Assembly (NCBI GenBank): GCA_900095095.1
Contig: FMBT01000546.1
Coordinates: 1-57,561 of the forward strand
Length of the DNA stretch: 57,561 bases
Direction: 5' to 3'
Source of the DNA: Fragilariopsis cylindrus CCMP1102
Lineage: Eukaryota > Bacillariophyta > Bacillariophyceae > Bacillariales > Bacillariaceae
Shown here: piece after piece, positions 43,376-54,700 of the stretch
How the letters are laid out: each line of letters opens with the position of its first letter
How positions within the stretch are numbered: the stretch's first letter is position 1
Program-made: the position numbers and the translations under genes
Notes under the pieces: model-generated
Told to the model about the DNA's origin: nothing
The model's input: only the letters and a program-made list of their open reading frames with translations
Databases searched by the model: none

Positions 43376-44205
43376 GATGGTAGGAGGCGTTTGTGCACCC
43401 GACCCAACTGGTGTTGTCCTCTGTAACTGTTTCAAATGAGATATTTTGTGGTTCATTATTTCTGATCCAAGATCATACTGTTTGTGTGCCTGCTATAACA
43501 GCGTAATGTATTTTATTCCTCAACCACAGGAACAGGAAAGTTGGTAAGAGGCAAAAACAATATTCTGGTACACTATGTGGATATTAATGCACCTAAACCA
43601 GCTGGTACTGTTGTCTGCAAACATTTCAAATAAGATTTTTTGTGTCCATTTCTGATCAAAAATCATTTTTCTTGTGTGCCTGCCACAAAAGCAAAATGAA
43701 TTTTATTCCTCAACCACAGGAACAGGAAAGTTGGTAAGAGGCAAAAACAATATTCTGGTACACTATGTGGATGTTTCTGCACCTGAACCAGCTGTTACTG
43801 TTGTCTGCAAACATTTCAAATAGGATATTTTGTGTCCATTTCTGGTCAAAAATCATGTTTTTTGCGCGTGCAACAGCAGTGAAATGCATTTTATTCCTCA
43901 ACCACAGAAACAGAAGGTTGGTAGGAGGCAAACATAATGTTCTAGTTCACTATGCGAATGTTTGTGCATTTGACCCAGCTTGCATTGTCCTATGGAACCC
44001 TTTCATATGAGATATTTTGTGGTTCATATTTGATTGAAAATCTTGTTATTTTTGTGTGCCTGCCATAAAAGCGAAATGAATTTTATTTCATAACCACAGG
44101 AAAAGAAAAGTTGTAGGATGTCAACAAAATATTCTAGTATACTATGTGGATGGTAGTGCATTTGACCCAGCTTGCATTGTCCTCTGCAACCCTTTCAAAT
44201 AGTAC
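43376..44205. repeat. Tandem array, ~190 bp unit, about 4.4 copies
   Basis: The anchor attttatt(c/t)c(t)caaccacagg recurs at 43511, 43701, 43889 and 44081, spacings 190, 188 and 192. Each unit goes on with aaagttg(g)tag, an aatattct(g/a)gta cactatgtggat segment, a (c)acc(c/a)agct variant, (c)tctgcaac(a/c)(t/c)tttcaaat and ttttgtgt..ctgatca/gtcaaaaatc. The middle two units are most alike. No coding frame crosses the units. Confidence 0.92.
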
Positions 44206-44700
44206 TAATGTACTGTAGTACATAAACAATATTTTTCTATGAAATATTTCGTCCCCGAATACATTTTTGTGTCCCTAAATTTATTTTATTTTCGGGGCCC
44301 CCTCTATTCTAATTTGGGGGATTATTAATTATATCCAGGTACACTTTTAGGGATTAAAAAAATAGTTAATTAAAAACACTACAGGTACTGTAGTTCTCAC
44401 GAAAGCCCCAAATAGAAAAGTTAATGTGTGTTGTAGGGTTTGGAAATTTCACTAGTCGCCCAAATAGGAGAAACTTTCAACGTGAAATTTCGTGAAGTTT
44501 CCATTAGGAATGTGACTCGTGACACAATTTTTTAATGCAGCAGAGGGAAATGTTGAAGGTGCAAATGATATTTTCATGACCCCATTGACGTCGTCGCAAA
44601 CGTTTTACTGGAATTGGCATGTACAGTATGTGATAACGATGATGATGATAATGATGATTATATTGTCGACTACACGTGGTGGTGGTATTTCCATATATGA
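44206..44700. other. 3' flank of the RGLE-type gene
   Basis: AT-rich; tgtactgtagtaca at 44210-44222 is a near-palindrome. No gene seen. Confidence 0.45.
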
Positions 44701-47031
44701 TTACAGTGGCAATGTTGGACTCTGTAATAACGCAGCTGTTCGTAACATCCTGCGTCTTGTTGATTCATCCGATGCAACACTCATATGTGATCTCATCATC
44801 CTATGTAAATTGTAGGAATCATCATCATCATCATCACTGTCATCATCATTATTAGTATTATTTCTACTACTTTTGATACTTTTCTTATTCTTATCGTTGT
44901 TATTGTCACCGTTCGAAAGACTTGAAATGCTTCCATATAAGCTTGATACCGGACTTGTTGGAATCTTGGTTTTGCTTTTTGGTATAAAATGTATCTTTTT
45001 CATTTTGTTGTTGTTTTCGACGACATTGCTGCCATTACTGCGAATACTACAACGACTGCTATTGCTATTGCTATTGCTATTCCTGGTGCTTTTGCTGTTG
45101 TTATTGCTATTGCTGTTATCACCATCAATATCAGCAACGTTACATAGAGAATGAGTTTCTCCTCCCCCCTCTCCTCCAGATACTGCGTTGTTGATGCTGT
45201 TTTTATTACTATCATTATTATCATTATTATTATCATCAATAATATCAAGATTTACATGTGGTTTTGATGAAGTTGGTGAAGCGAATCGTTCCGGAAGACG
45301 TGGCGGACCTTTACTAGTAGTAATAGAAGTAGTTGCAGTAGTACGACGAGTAGGTTTCACTCGTTGAATATGAGAGGAAAATGAAGGATTCGATTTCGAT
45401 CTTGTTGGTTTATTTCTACCACTATGTTTCATTATTGATTTCAACATCGCTTTCGTTCCCGTCGTCACTACTGCCAATGATGTTGGTGATGATCCTATTG
45501 ATGATGATGATGATATTCCAACTGATGATGTTGCTATTCTTGTAGTCATTTTTGTTTTTGTTCTTGTTAAACTTCTACTACTAATACTATTAGTAATATA
45601 TCGTTTTCTTGATTTTTCTAATGATCGTACAGAATTTAAATAGGATTGTATATCTTTTTCATCTTGTAACGCAATTTGTTGGGCACGTATAATAGATGGT
45701 AATGATTCTTTTGTCGATTGTTGACGTATATATTCATCCTCACAATTCCAACTATTCCTATTCCAACTAGTAGTATTACAATAATAATCCAAACTACTAC
45801 CTGCACATGCTACACCTACACCTACGTTATTGTTGTTGGAGCTGCTGATACTAATTTTGTCATCGTCACCTCTGCCTACGCCACCACCACCAACACCACC
45901 ACATACGTCACCACCAACACCGCTAACACTAATATCTCTATTCTTACTCTTATTCAATGCTACTGTATCCATTTGTGCTTGCCATACTGTATCAATAACA
46001 AGTTCCACACGATATTCTTTCCATTCTTCACCATCAATTGTCCAACTTTCTAATCCACGTGAACAAAATCCAGATGGTAATAATTTTGAAAATTTCAAAA
46101 ATAGTCTACAAGGACTATTAGTATTATTAGGACTAGTAGGACTAGTATTAGTAGCATTATTACTTGTAGCATTAGTAGCTGTAGCCTTAGTAGTAGTTTT
46201 ACTATTATTTACTTCGCCATTATCAATATCATCATCATTGTCGTCATCACTGTCGTCGTCATCTTCATTATCTTCTTCTATTATTTTGTTTTGCTGTTGT
46301 TGTTTATGTTTAATAATTATGTTGTCCATATACGATGATGTTACATCACATTCATTTTCTATCTCTGTATAATCATTAGGTGAATAATATGTATTTAATT
46401 TTTCAGTACGTGTATATTGTTTTAAATTTGGTATTATTACGACATGTACATTTTTATTCCAGTTCACATTCTTCTTCTTTTTTTCCTTCTTCTTTTCTTT
46501 TTTCTTCTTCTTATTTTTCTTTCTATTATTATTCACCTTAATTGGTGTTGGTGATGATGTTGATGCACGCCATTGATGGTTTTTACTAGTTGACGACGTT
46601 ATCTGTGTTTGTGTTGATAATGATGGTAGTGAGGAATGACGGGGTGTTAGTGGTGGGGGAGGAGGAATACTAAGTCTACTACTAGTAGTTGAGAACTTTT
46701 GCTGTCTTTTTCTTTGTGCTGTGGAAGTGGATAATGTTGATGTTGAATGCAATCGTAATAGTGCTGCTGTGTTTTGTTGTTTCGATGGAATAGTCATTTT
46801 TGATGCGAAGTATGATACTTCTTCTTCATCTGATGATGCCCAGTCTGATTCCAAGTCTGATTCCATTTCTGATTCTAATTCTGATGATTCTGGATCTGAT
46901 TCTGAATCTAATTCTATGGACTGTGGAGAATACGTAACACGATGGTCACTACTACTACTCATTGGCAATGCTGTATCATTATGTTTTTCTTTATTTTCCC
47001 AACGATTAGTGGAAATAGAAGAACTCTTCAT
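44701..47031 (-). CDS. Large disordered protein with a diatom-type 'RGLE' motif, unknown function
   Basis: 776 aa, intronless. Most of it is Ser/Asn/Asp/Lys low complexity. The ordered-looking core is NTYYSPNDYTEIENECDVTSSYM, then CRLFLKFSKLLPSGFCSRGLESWT..EWKEYRVELVIDTVWQAQ, and YIRQQSTKESLPSIIRAQQIALQDEKDIQSYLNSVRS. A Cys/Ser-RGLE-x4-6 segment followed ~15-20 residues later by a V-x2-x-Q helix is a pattern found in many diatom proteins of unknown role; I know of no function. No signal peptide or membrane span. The acidic N-terminus (ELDSESDPESSELESEMESDLESD) and basic KKNKKKKKEKKKEKKKK block suggest a nuclear or nucleic-acid association, as a guess. Confidence 0.75.
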   Translation of the reverse strand: MKSSSISTNRWENKEKHNDTALPMSSSSDHRVTYSPQSIELDSESDPESSELESEMESDLESDWASSDEEEVSYFASKMTIPSKQQNTAALLRLHSTSTLSTSTAQRKRQQKFSTTSSRLSIPPPPPLTPRHSSLPSLSTQTQITSSTSKNHQWRASTSSPTPIKVNNNRKKNKKKKKEKKKEKKKKNVNWNKNVHVVIIPNLKQYTRTEKLNTYYSPNDYTEIENECDVTSSYMDNIIIKHKQQQQNKIIEEDNEDDDDSDDDNDDDIDNGEVNNSKTTTKATATNATSNNATNTSPTSPNNTNSPCRLFLKFSKLLPSGFCSRGLESWTIDGEEWKEYRVELVIDTVWQAQMDTVALNKSKNRDISVSGVGGDVCGGVGGGGVGRGDDDKISISSSNNNNVGVGVACAGSSLDYYCNTTSWNRNSWNCEDEYIRQQSTKESLPSIIRAQQIALQDEKDIQSYLNSVRSLEKSRKRYITNSISSRSLTRTKTKMTTRIATSSVGISSSSSIGSSPTSLAVVTTGTKAMLKSIMKHSGRNKPTRSKSNPSFSSHIQRVKPTRRTTATTSITTSKGPPRLPERFASPTSSKPHVNLDIIDDNNNDNNDSNKNSINNAVSGGEGGGETHSLCNVADIDGDNSNSNNNSKSTRNSNSNSNSSRCSIRSNGSNVVENNNKMKKIHFIPKSKTKIPTSPVSSLYGSISSLSNGDNNNDKNKKSIKSSRNNTNNDDDSDDDDDDSYNLHRMMRSHMSVASDESTRRRMLRTAALLQSPTLPL

Positions 47032-47909
47032 TGGAATTGCAATTATTGGAATTATTGGACGTTGTTGTGGTTGCTGTTGTTTTTGTTTCTATTTTTGCTG
47101 TTCTTGTTGTTCCTTATTCTGCTGATCAAGAGATCGGTTATTGTCCGTACGTACGTGTGTGTGATAGTAGGAGCTAAGGATGGTGTCATACAATTCTATG
47201 TACAGTACTGTAAATAAGAGAATAATATTATTATGTTCAATTTTAAATTCTGTTTTTGTTAACTCTTGTTGCTTACACACCAAGGACCAAATATGATTTA
47301 TTCTATGGTATGGATGAATGATAACAACAAAACATGTTCCACTCAGAAAAATTGTAGATAGTTAGCTGCTCTGTCACCAGTGTCACGTCGATGCAAGTCG
47401 ACATCTACGCATCCAGAGATACCGTACTACGCACAATGATAATATCTTGCCGGTCCTTTTCATTTATTATGTTACTTTTGAATGTTTAAGCTGCGTACTG
47501 TACTACTAGTACAGGTAGTCCTAAGTTACATAACATGTATGTAGTACGACGCACACACAAAAATTAACCCGAAGTTTGCTTATTTCAGCATCGCTAATTG
47601 ATTCATAAAATTATTGGTCCTAGAAGTATATATGCCTTTATATATATTATTATTCTAGTAAATTCTCCAGTTTCTCCGTATGGTAATAGATAGATGCATG
47701 AGAGGCTTTTAGGTCCTTATGGTCAATTGAGGCCTACCTTAATTATGCACTTCACATCCTGAACGCTAAGTGACTACGCGCTATCGCTTGGAATTATTAT
47801 ACGATAAAAGCGTGTGTGAGTGAACCCTTAAAATCTTCGTATAATCTTCGCTTATTTTTATGATGGTGAGGTGAATGATAGAAGTATAGGATAAGACACA
47901 CCACTGAAT

Positions 47910-47994
47910 CACTGACTGACTGACTGAATCACTGACTGACTGACTGACTGACTGACTGACTGACTGACTGACTGACTGACTGACTGACGACTGA
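47910..47994. repeat. CTGA tetranucleotide repeat
   Basis: About 18 ctga/actg units with one interruption (gaatcactg). Confidence 0.95.
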
Positions 47995-48224
47995 CTCACT
48001 CATTTCAAGCTTTTTTGCTTTTGGCACTACTGTACTACAGTACGTCCATGATAGTTTCATTGACTACGTACTGTCTGTACCACTATCGCTGCCATTCTTT
48101 TAGGTCCATTTAAGATATTATATGTATTCGTTGTTGCTCTAGATCGGATACACTCTCTCAGAAGGAGTATAACGTACACTGTAGAGTAACAGTATTATTA
48201 ACGTTAGCTGCATAACGAACGCAC

Positions 48225-48360
48225 ACCTCACCACACACACCACAACACACCACAACACACCACAACACACCACAACGAGCAACAGCAACAGCAACAGCAA
48301 CGATACAGCAACGATACAGCAACGCAACAGCAACGAGCAACATCAACCGCAACAGCAGCA
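48225..48360. repeat. CAACA-rich nested repeats in a probable 5' UTR
   Basis: cacaacacac occurs four times from 48240, followed by agcaac units and two cgatacagcaac units, ending 15 bases before the ATG at 48375. Confidence 0.85.
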
Positions 48361-48374
48361 AGAACGCAACAAAG

Positions 48375-49607
48375 ATGCGGCGAATACAAAGGCTATTACT
48401 TCTACAATTACTAACGGTATTATTCCTTTTTCATCATTATGAATTAAATATTGTTGTAGATGCTATACAAATCAAAACGACATCTGGTAGACTATCAATG
48501 TCACCATCAATTTCAATTCCCAGTACGACGAAGACGACGACGAAGACCAACAACAAAGTAGTATCTGTATCACCATTACAAGATTTTATTTCACGTCCGA
48601 TTCATTGGCCTGATATTGTTTTTAGTTCAGATAGTGTGGAAGTAATTAAAAACCAGCAAAAAGAATCATCATCAGCAAAGAAGAATACGTCATCATTTCT
48701 TCAAAGAATATTAACAGACAAATCGAATAATACCCAAGACAAGACGGATGATAGATTGTCATCATCATCATCATCAAGTAGTAGTAGTAGTAGTATACTA
48801 CAAGTTGGTGATATTGTCAATGAATATTTTGCATTAAATCAATTACAAGTACAATGGGAATGTATAAAAAATGAACCAAATCAATTAATTGTTAGTTCAA
48901 TCAATGGATTAGATGGTATAGCAACAGATTGTATAATGAATTTTGAATTTTTTAATGACAATGACAATGATGCTATTGACAATGACAAAGAATCAAGTAC
49001 TGCTGTTCAATTAACTATGGAATATACACCAACATCACCAATTGCTATAGTAGCAACACCAATATTAATTATTGACAATTGGATTGCATTAAATATATTA
49101 TTACCAATAGCAATTGATACAAAACCATTAAATTCTTATCGAACACTTATGGGAAATTTATATGGTATTGCTGGTATTGCACATTTATACGATATATTAT
49201 TTGGTGGATCACAATTATTTATATCTGCTGGTGTATCACCATTTGAAAATTTATCATTCAATGGACAAATATATGCAATAGTATGGTGTATAATGGGACC
49301 AATTTCATATGGTCTTTCAAAAATATCAACATCAATAAATAATAATGCTATCAACAACAACAACAATGATGACAGCAACAGTATTAGTAAGATACCAATA
49401 ACAATTAATTTAGCTGATATAGGACTTATATTGTATGGAATTGTAGAGGTAGTAGGTGCAGCATTGATTAGTAGTAGTACAAGTACTACTACTACCATCA
49501 GTAGCAGTAGCGATGTTTTGTACAATGCATGTATTGTACAATTTATTGTATTCGTTGCATGGGTATATAGTTATCAAAAACAACAACAACAACAACAGCA
49601 ACAGTAG
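48375..49607 (+). CDS. Secretory/plastid membrane protein: SRPBCC-like domain plus about four membrane spans
   Basis: 410 aa, intronless. The N-terminus RRIQRLLLLQLLTVLFLFHHY is a signal peptide. A domain follows that reads like a START/SRPBCC lipid-binding fold: DFISRPIHWPDIVFSSDSVEV, then VGDIVNEYFALNQLQVQWECIKNEPNQLIVSSINGLDG, IATDCIMNFEF and AVQLTMEYTPTSPIAIVATPIL. Then hydrophobic spans GNLYGIAGIAHLYDILFGG, IYAIVWCIMGPISYGL, IGLILYGIVEVVGAALIS and YNACIVQFIVFVAWVYSY, closing with poly-Gln. I do not know a named protein with this plan; plastid envelope is plausible because of the leader. The SRPBCC call is from pattern only. Confidence 0.65.
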   Translation: MRRIQRLLLLQLLTVLFLFHHYELNIVVDAIQIKTTSGRLSMSPSISIPSTTKTTTKTNNKVVSVSPLQDFISRPIHWPDIVFSSDSVEVIKNQQKESSSAKKNTSSFLQRILTDKSNNTQDKTDDRLSSSSSSSSSSSSILQVGDIVNEYFALNQLQVQWECIKNEPNQLIVSSINGLDGIATDCIMNFEFFNDNDNDAIDNDKESSTAVQLTMEYTPTSPIAIVATPILIIDNWIALNILLPIAIDTKPLNSYRTLMGNLYGIAGIAHLYDILFGGSQLFISAGVSPFENLSFNGQIYAIVWCIMGPISYGLSKISTSINNNAINNNNNDDSNSISKIPITINLADIGLILYGIVEVVGAALISSSTSTTTTISSSSDVLYNACIVQFIVFVAWVYSYQKQQQQQQQQ

Positions 49608-49839
49608 TAATAGTAACAGTAACAGTAGTAATTATATATATGGATACCAAATTATAGTCAATATTTTATAATACGTGTAACTTAACTTTATAGTTCTATA
49701 GATTTATTTTCTTTTTCTTTTTCTTACTTTACTCGCTCTACTACGACTAGTACATATCATTAAAACATGATAGTAGAAAAGAAGAAGAAGAAGGTGACTG
49801 TAGTACCGTAGTAGTAGTACATTGTGTTTGACGACGTCG
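49608..49839. other. Short convergent intergenic region
   Basis: 3' flanks of the SRPBCC-like gene (+) and cyclophilin (-); a GAAGAAGAAGAAG run at 49780. Confidence 0.5.
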
Positions 49840-50844
49840 TTATTGCTGTAACTGCAATACTAGCAGACTCAGATGCAGTAGCAGGATTAGTAGTATCATC
49901 TTCCGAACCAGTAAATGTAAAAGTAAAATCCAATATGTTGTTAATGAACCGATGCTTTCAGAGGAGGAGGATGAGGATGATGATGATGTTTCGTTCAAAT
50001 TAAAACTATCATCGCTATCATCATACATCATGTCGTTGTTTGTTTTGTTATCATTACTGTCGTTCTTCTCGTCGTCGTTGGTAATGTTATATGTTACTCC
50101 TGATGATCCTTTAATAATATCAATATCAGGATATTTTTCTAATATCCATTCATTGCCATTCATTCGGTACACATTTTGATCTGGTACAGGATTTGGTTCA
50201 ACCATACCACCAGTTGTTGTTAGCATATCCATCCCTTTCACAACTTTACCAAATGGAACAAATCCTTGATTATCTAAAAATGAATTATCTACATAATTGA
50301 CAAAAATTTGTGTTGTTCTTGAATTTGGTGCCGATGTTTTGGCAAATGATACTGTACCAACTGTATTTGATATTCCTATTCCTGGATCATCTTGAATACT
50401 CGTACTCCATTTTTCGGTTTCATTTGGATTGGATGCAATACCCCATTGGATTATAAAATCAGGTATGACACGAAAAAATGCTGCACAATTATAATAATTA
50501 TCTTTGACTAATGAATAAAATCGGTCCGCACCAATTGGTGCCCAGGTACGATTCACTAATATAGTAATCATTCCATTATCATTGTTGTCGTTGGCATCGA
50601 CACCATCGTTGACTGTTGTTGGAATAACATAATACCACAAATCTGGTGATGCTTCATCTGCTTTAGGTGAAGGATTTAGTACATCATGTGGACCAGGATC
50701 ACATGTACTTTTATCATATTCTACTACTTCTGCTGCTGATACTGATACTACAGCAACGTTAAGTAGTAGTTGTAGTAGAATGCTACCGATGATGGTAGCG
50801 ACAATAATAACGAAAGACGAAGAAAAGCCTGGTGTTAATTTCAT
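49840..50844 (-). CDS. Cyclophilin-type peptidyl-prolyl isomerase with signal peptide
   Basis: 334 aa. The leader MKLTPGFSSSFVIIVATIIGSILLQLLLNVAVVSVSAAE directs it to the secretory pathway or plastid. The domain from about residue 90 shows ITILVNRTWAPIGADRFYSLVKDNYYNCAAFFRVIPDFIIQWG with the catalytic Arg (R125) and the Q of the F-F-R-x-I-x-x-F-x-I-Q pattern, then VGTVSFAKTSAPNSRTTQIFVNYVDNSFLDNQGFVPFGKVVKGMDML. A Ser/Asp-rich tail follows. The final 40 residues are hydrophobic in this frame (TYWILLLHLLVRKMILLILLLHL), a possible anchor. The +1 frame there instead gives ordinary Thr/Ser/Glu-rich text, so a frameshift is possible and the C-terminus is uncertain. Confidence 0.88.
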   Translation of the reverse strand: MKLTPGFSSSFVIIVATIIGSILLQLLLNVAVVSVSAAEVVEYDKSTCDPGPHDVLNPSPKADEASPDLWYYVIPTTVNDGVDANDNNDNGMITILVNRTWAPIGADRFYSLVKDNYYNCAAFFRVIPDFIIQWGIASNPNETEKWSTSIQDDPGIGISNTVGTVSFAKTSAPNSRTTQIFVNYVDNSFLDNQGFVPFGKVVKGMDMLTTTGGMVEPNPVPDQNVYRMNGNEWILEKYPDIDIIKGSSGVTYNITNDDEKNDSNDNKTNNDMMYDDSDDSFNLNETSSSSSSSSSESIGSLTTYWILLLHLLVRKMILLILLLHLSLLVLQLQQ

Positions 50845-51796
50845 TTTGCTTTATTGATGATGATAGACTGACTTTCAATTTTCCTAATGCTATATCTTTG
50901 TGATGATATTTATTTTACATTTATTTTATGTTGTTACACAAGATCGTTTGCTTGTTACCGCGAAACAGCACAGCACAGCACAGCCATTTCCTTTCGGATC
51001 GCCGATGACACGTTTGTTGTAATTTTGTTTGATGACGGCACATGTGCATGCCGATCGACTTCTTCCGCTTTTTATTGACACATCCTTAAGTATCTCACAA
51101 TGTTTTACACGATGAGAATTAACAAAGAGATCGCATGATCTTTTGTTCGTCCGTCTCCTCCTGCCGAACTATAGAATGGGGGTGACTTGATTATAAAGGG
51201 GGAATTTAAAAAAAGAAATTCAAATTTTTTTAGAGGAACTAACTTAGTTGCTACTGGATATATGGCATACAGTACTGTACTGTATCATGCGCGCGCACAT
51301 TTAATTTCTTAACTGCTCTCTCGGCCACTCCATAAACAAGATATTGAACCTTTTCGAATTTACTAGTACATCAGTCAGTCAGCCATCACATCTTACACCT
51401 GTTGGCATGTTGAACAGAAAACAAACATCACTTCTTTTGTTTCTCATCCAAAAGAAGCAAGTAAAGGCGTTGGCGTTGTGCTCAGATCGAAAGATCATCA
51501 TAGTCTAGTAGGTTAGTAGTAGACGCCAAGAATTCTGTTCACAGTGTCCTCTATCTAAGTAGTACTGTACAGTGAACCTCTTTCCATACATCGGTCGACT
51601 GTCTATTATTTGATCTGAACAACATAAGGTCAGAGATAAAAGAAGGACGATGACAACAACGACAACGACAAAATGCAATTTCAATAATAACAGAGAAGAA
51701 GAGACAATAATAAGACCAACACAAACACAGCGTAGTGTCGGGAGAAGTAGTAGAAGAAGAAGAAGTAGACGGCAACTGCAACAACAAAGATACTCA
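50845..51796. other. Divergent intergenic region
   Basis: Promoter side of cyclophilin (-) and the RNB gene (+). agcacagcac at 50970-50980, acagtactgtactgta at 51269-51284 and gtactgtac at 51563-51571. An in-frame ATG at 51650 extends the RNB frame but with Arg-rich, non-targeting text; it is probably 5' UTR. Confidence 0.5.
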
Positions 51797-54700
51797 ATGA
51801 AATTATTCGTTGCCATATACGCAGTATTCCTTTTCGTCGTCCTTGTCGAGCAGGAAATAACAACAACAGCAGTAGTTTCCGCATTTATTGTATCTCCGAT
51901 AATAACGACAAAGACAAAGTCCATCGCGAGTAGAACACTCTCGTCATCAGCACGACCAAGACGACGATCTCGATCAGCATCATCATCTTTGTTTCTAAGT
52001 AAAAGCGCCGTGACTGAACTTTGATCTCTGTTGAACAAGAAGAAACAAAAGAAACAGAAAAAGAATTCGAAGAACGACCACCACCAACATCCATTGAACA
52101 ATGTTTACGATGGTATCAATATTCACAACGAATAATCAAATTAGTATTTAATGAAAATAATGGTAAATTCATAGGTGCAGAACGAAATCGAAATTGTTAT
52201 TTAGTAGATGAAGATGCAAATGAATGTGGTGGAATTTTTGCAGAAGTACAAGATGATGGTACATCTAAAATATGTCGTATAATTGGATTAAAACAAACTA
52301 ATAAAGAAAGTGATGATGATACTGATGATTCAAACAAAAAGAAAAAGAAGAAAAAAAAGAACAATGAGGATGGTGACGACAATAGGATGCGTCCACCACG
52401 ATTAATAATACAATTTGTGAATAGTAATATAGATGATACAAAAATCATTGATGTTGGACAAATAACAACTGTATGGAAATTATCAAAATCATTCAATGAG
52501 AATCAAAGTAGTCCAAATCAAAATATAAATCAAGATAGAATACGTGAAAATGTGGAATGTAATTTACCAATCGATCATATTGAAACAATATTAGAAAGAA
52601 AATATAAATATCATGTTAGTAGAGGTAGAAATGTGCACATTGGTACAAATAAACAACAAGGTGCATTAACCAAAAAAACAAATTGATATGATCAGTGTTG
52701 CAAGTTCAATTGGTAGTTCTTCAGTAGACGATAGTTTTGAACAAACCGATGAATTACGATCCATTATTGATCGTATATTAAAACAATGTTTACGTTGTGG
52801 ATCGAAATATACAAGATTATTAGATTCTTACTTGTTGGAAGATGAAATGTTTTATGATAAAGTAGAAGGTACTATAATCAATGATTATTCTGGTAACGTT
52901 CAAAATAACGGTAAAAAAACTGGTCAGGGGTCAGCGTCATCAGCACGTGGTGGTGGTTATGTTAGTAGTAAACCAACATCATTATATGATCGATTAACAC
53001 TTTGTGCAACAGTATTAGCAGAAGATACAATATCCAATGGTCGTTTTAAACGTATGCCATGTATGTGGTTACCACCATCAACAACTCCTGAAACAATAGT
53101 AGACAAAATACCATCCAAAACTATTGATGTTACTATTATTAATGGTGGTTGGATTGTTGTGGATGAAAGTGTTCGTGCTGCAGTACAAGGTAGACAATTT
53201 GCAAAAAATGCATTAGCAAATGGTGGCAAGTTTGATCGTGGTTCCAATGATGAACGTATACTGTGTCGATTAGAATCATTAGCATGTGGTGAACGATTAA
53301 AGCAACAAGAAAAATGGAATAAGAATAAAGTAGATGGTGGTATTGGTGGATTAAAATTAGAAGTAGATGTACGTACAACATTAGAAGTGATGGCATTACC
53401 ATTCACATCAGAAGGTGCACAAACAGCATTAATTCGAATGGGTCGATGGACGAATACAACTGGTGTTGATATAATTGAAAATAAAACAATATTGAAAATA
53501 ATAATAATTATGATTCTAATTATGAGCGTTGGTCATCATCAGTATTAGAAGCATCTAAATGGTATAATAAAATGGATATCCTTCGACGTGAAAAGATGAA
53601 ACTAAAAATTCTTGATATGAGGAAAAAGGATCAACAAAAACAACAGAAAGACAGCAATAATAATGATATAAGCAAAAATAAAAAAGCATCATTGTTAATA
53701 GAAAGACGAATTGATTTAACTGCATTACCATGTATTTGTGTTGATGCTTCTGCTACACGTTTTCGTGATGATGCATTTGGTATTCGAACACGATCATCAA
53801 CAGGACGGAAAGTTCATAAGGATGCAAGATTTGAAATTTTAGTTCATATTGCGGATGTTTCTGATATTTATGCATCTGATCCGTATGTTATAGGTACACC
53901 TTATGCTGGCAATAATCCAGCAGTAGTAGTAGCAGGAGCAGAAGAGAAGGATGAGCAGGATAACAACGACAACGACGACGAAGAGGATGGTCAATCAACA
54001 AAGAAAAAACAACAACAGCAGCAGCAACCACCAAAAATATATGTCGAACAGCAAAGGAAGTACCTACAGGAATTAGAACAGGCAGCATGTAGTCGGATTA
54101 GAAGTAAATATGATTTACCATTGGGTCCACTGCATTTGTTACCAACAACAGTATTACAATCATTATCGTTAGATGTATACAAGCATGATTGGACTAGTGA
54201 TCCGGATACATGGCCTACGTCTTGGCAAACAATAACCGAGGATGTTGGATCCGTTAATCGATGTGTTACCATATGGGTGTACATTGATGAAACAAATGGG
54301 CGTTTACTTGATATGGGTATGGAAAGAAGTATCATTTCACGTCCATTAGCATTAACCTTTGAACATGCAACAAAAATATTAGATATGCCAGAAGAGCAAC
54401 AGAAAAATCTTCCACCATTATTGGCCAAATCAAGGGCGTTACTAACTGCGGTGGAAAAAAATATTCGAATATGGGAAGATGCTCGTATTGCAAATGATGA
54501 CTCAACTCGTGCTCGGGAGGAAAAATTACGTGCGAAAGAATTTGTATCGAAACAAGTTTTTTCTAATAGGCACTATAATAATAATAATAATAATCGTGGT
54601 GGTCGTGGGAAAAATAAAAAAAGAGATGATGGCCGTGATGGTAGCTTTAATCGAAGTCGTGGCCATAATTTAGTTGATTCAACTTTAGTTCTTTATGAGA

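Larger units (their letters stand above)
47032..48374. other. Divergent intergenic region with CTGA repeat and CAACA-type repeats
   Basis: (CTGA)n at 47910-47994. CACAAC(A)CAC units and caacagcaacgatacagcaacg repeats at 48225-48360, directly before the next ATG, so the 5' UTR of the next gene is repeat-made. TACTGTA words at 47200-47213, 47494-47502 and 48028-48043. No gene seen. Confidence 0.55.

Noticed and set aside
47910..47994. Regular repeats as a CRISPR array
   Set aside because: A tetranucleotide microsatellite without unique spacers; the genome is nuclear eukaryotic. The 190 bp array at 43.4 kb also lacks spacers.
51650..51796. Upstream ATG extension of the RNB gene
   Set aside because: Adds Arg/Thr/Gln-rich residues ahead of a clear signal peptide, which would block targeting; treated as 5' UTR.
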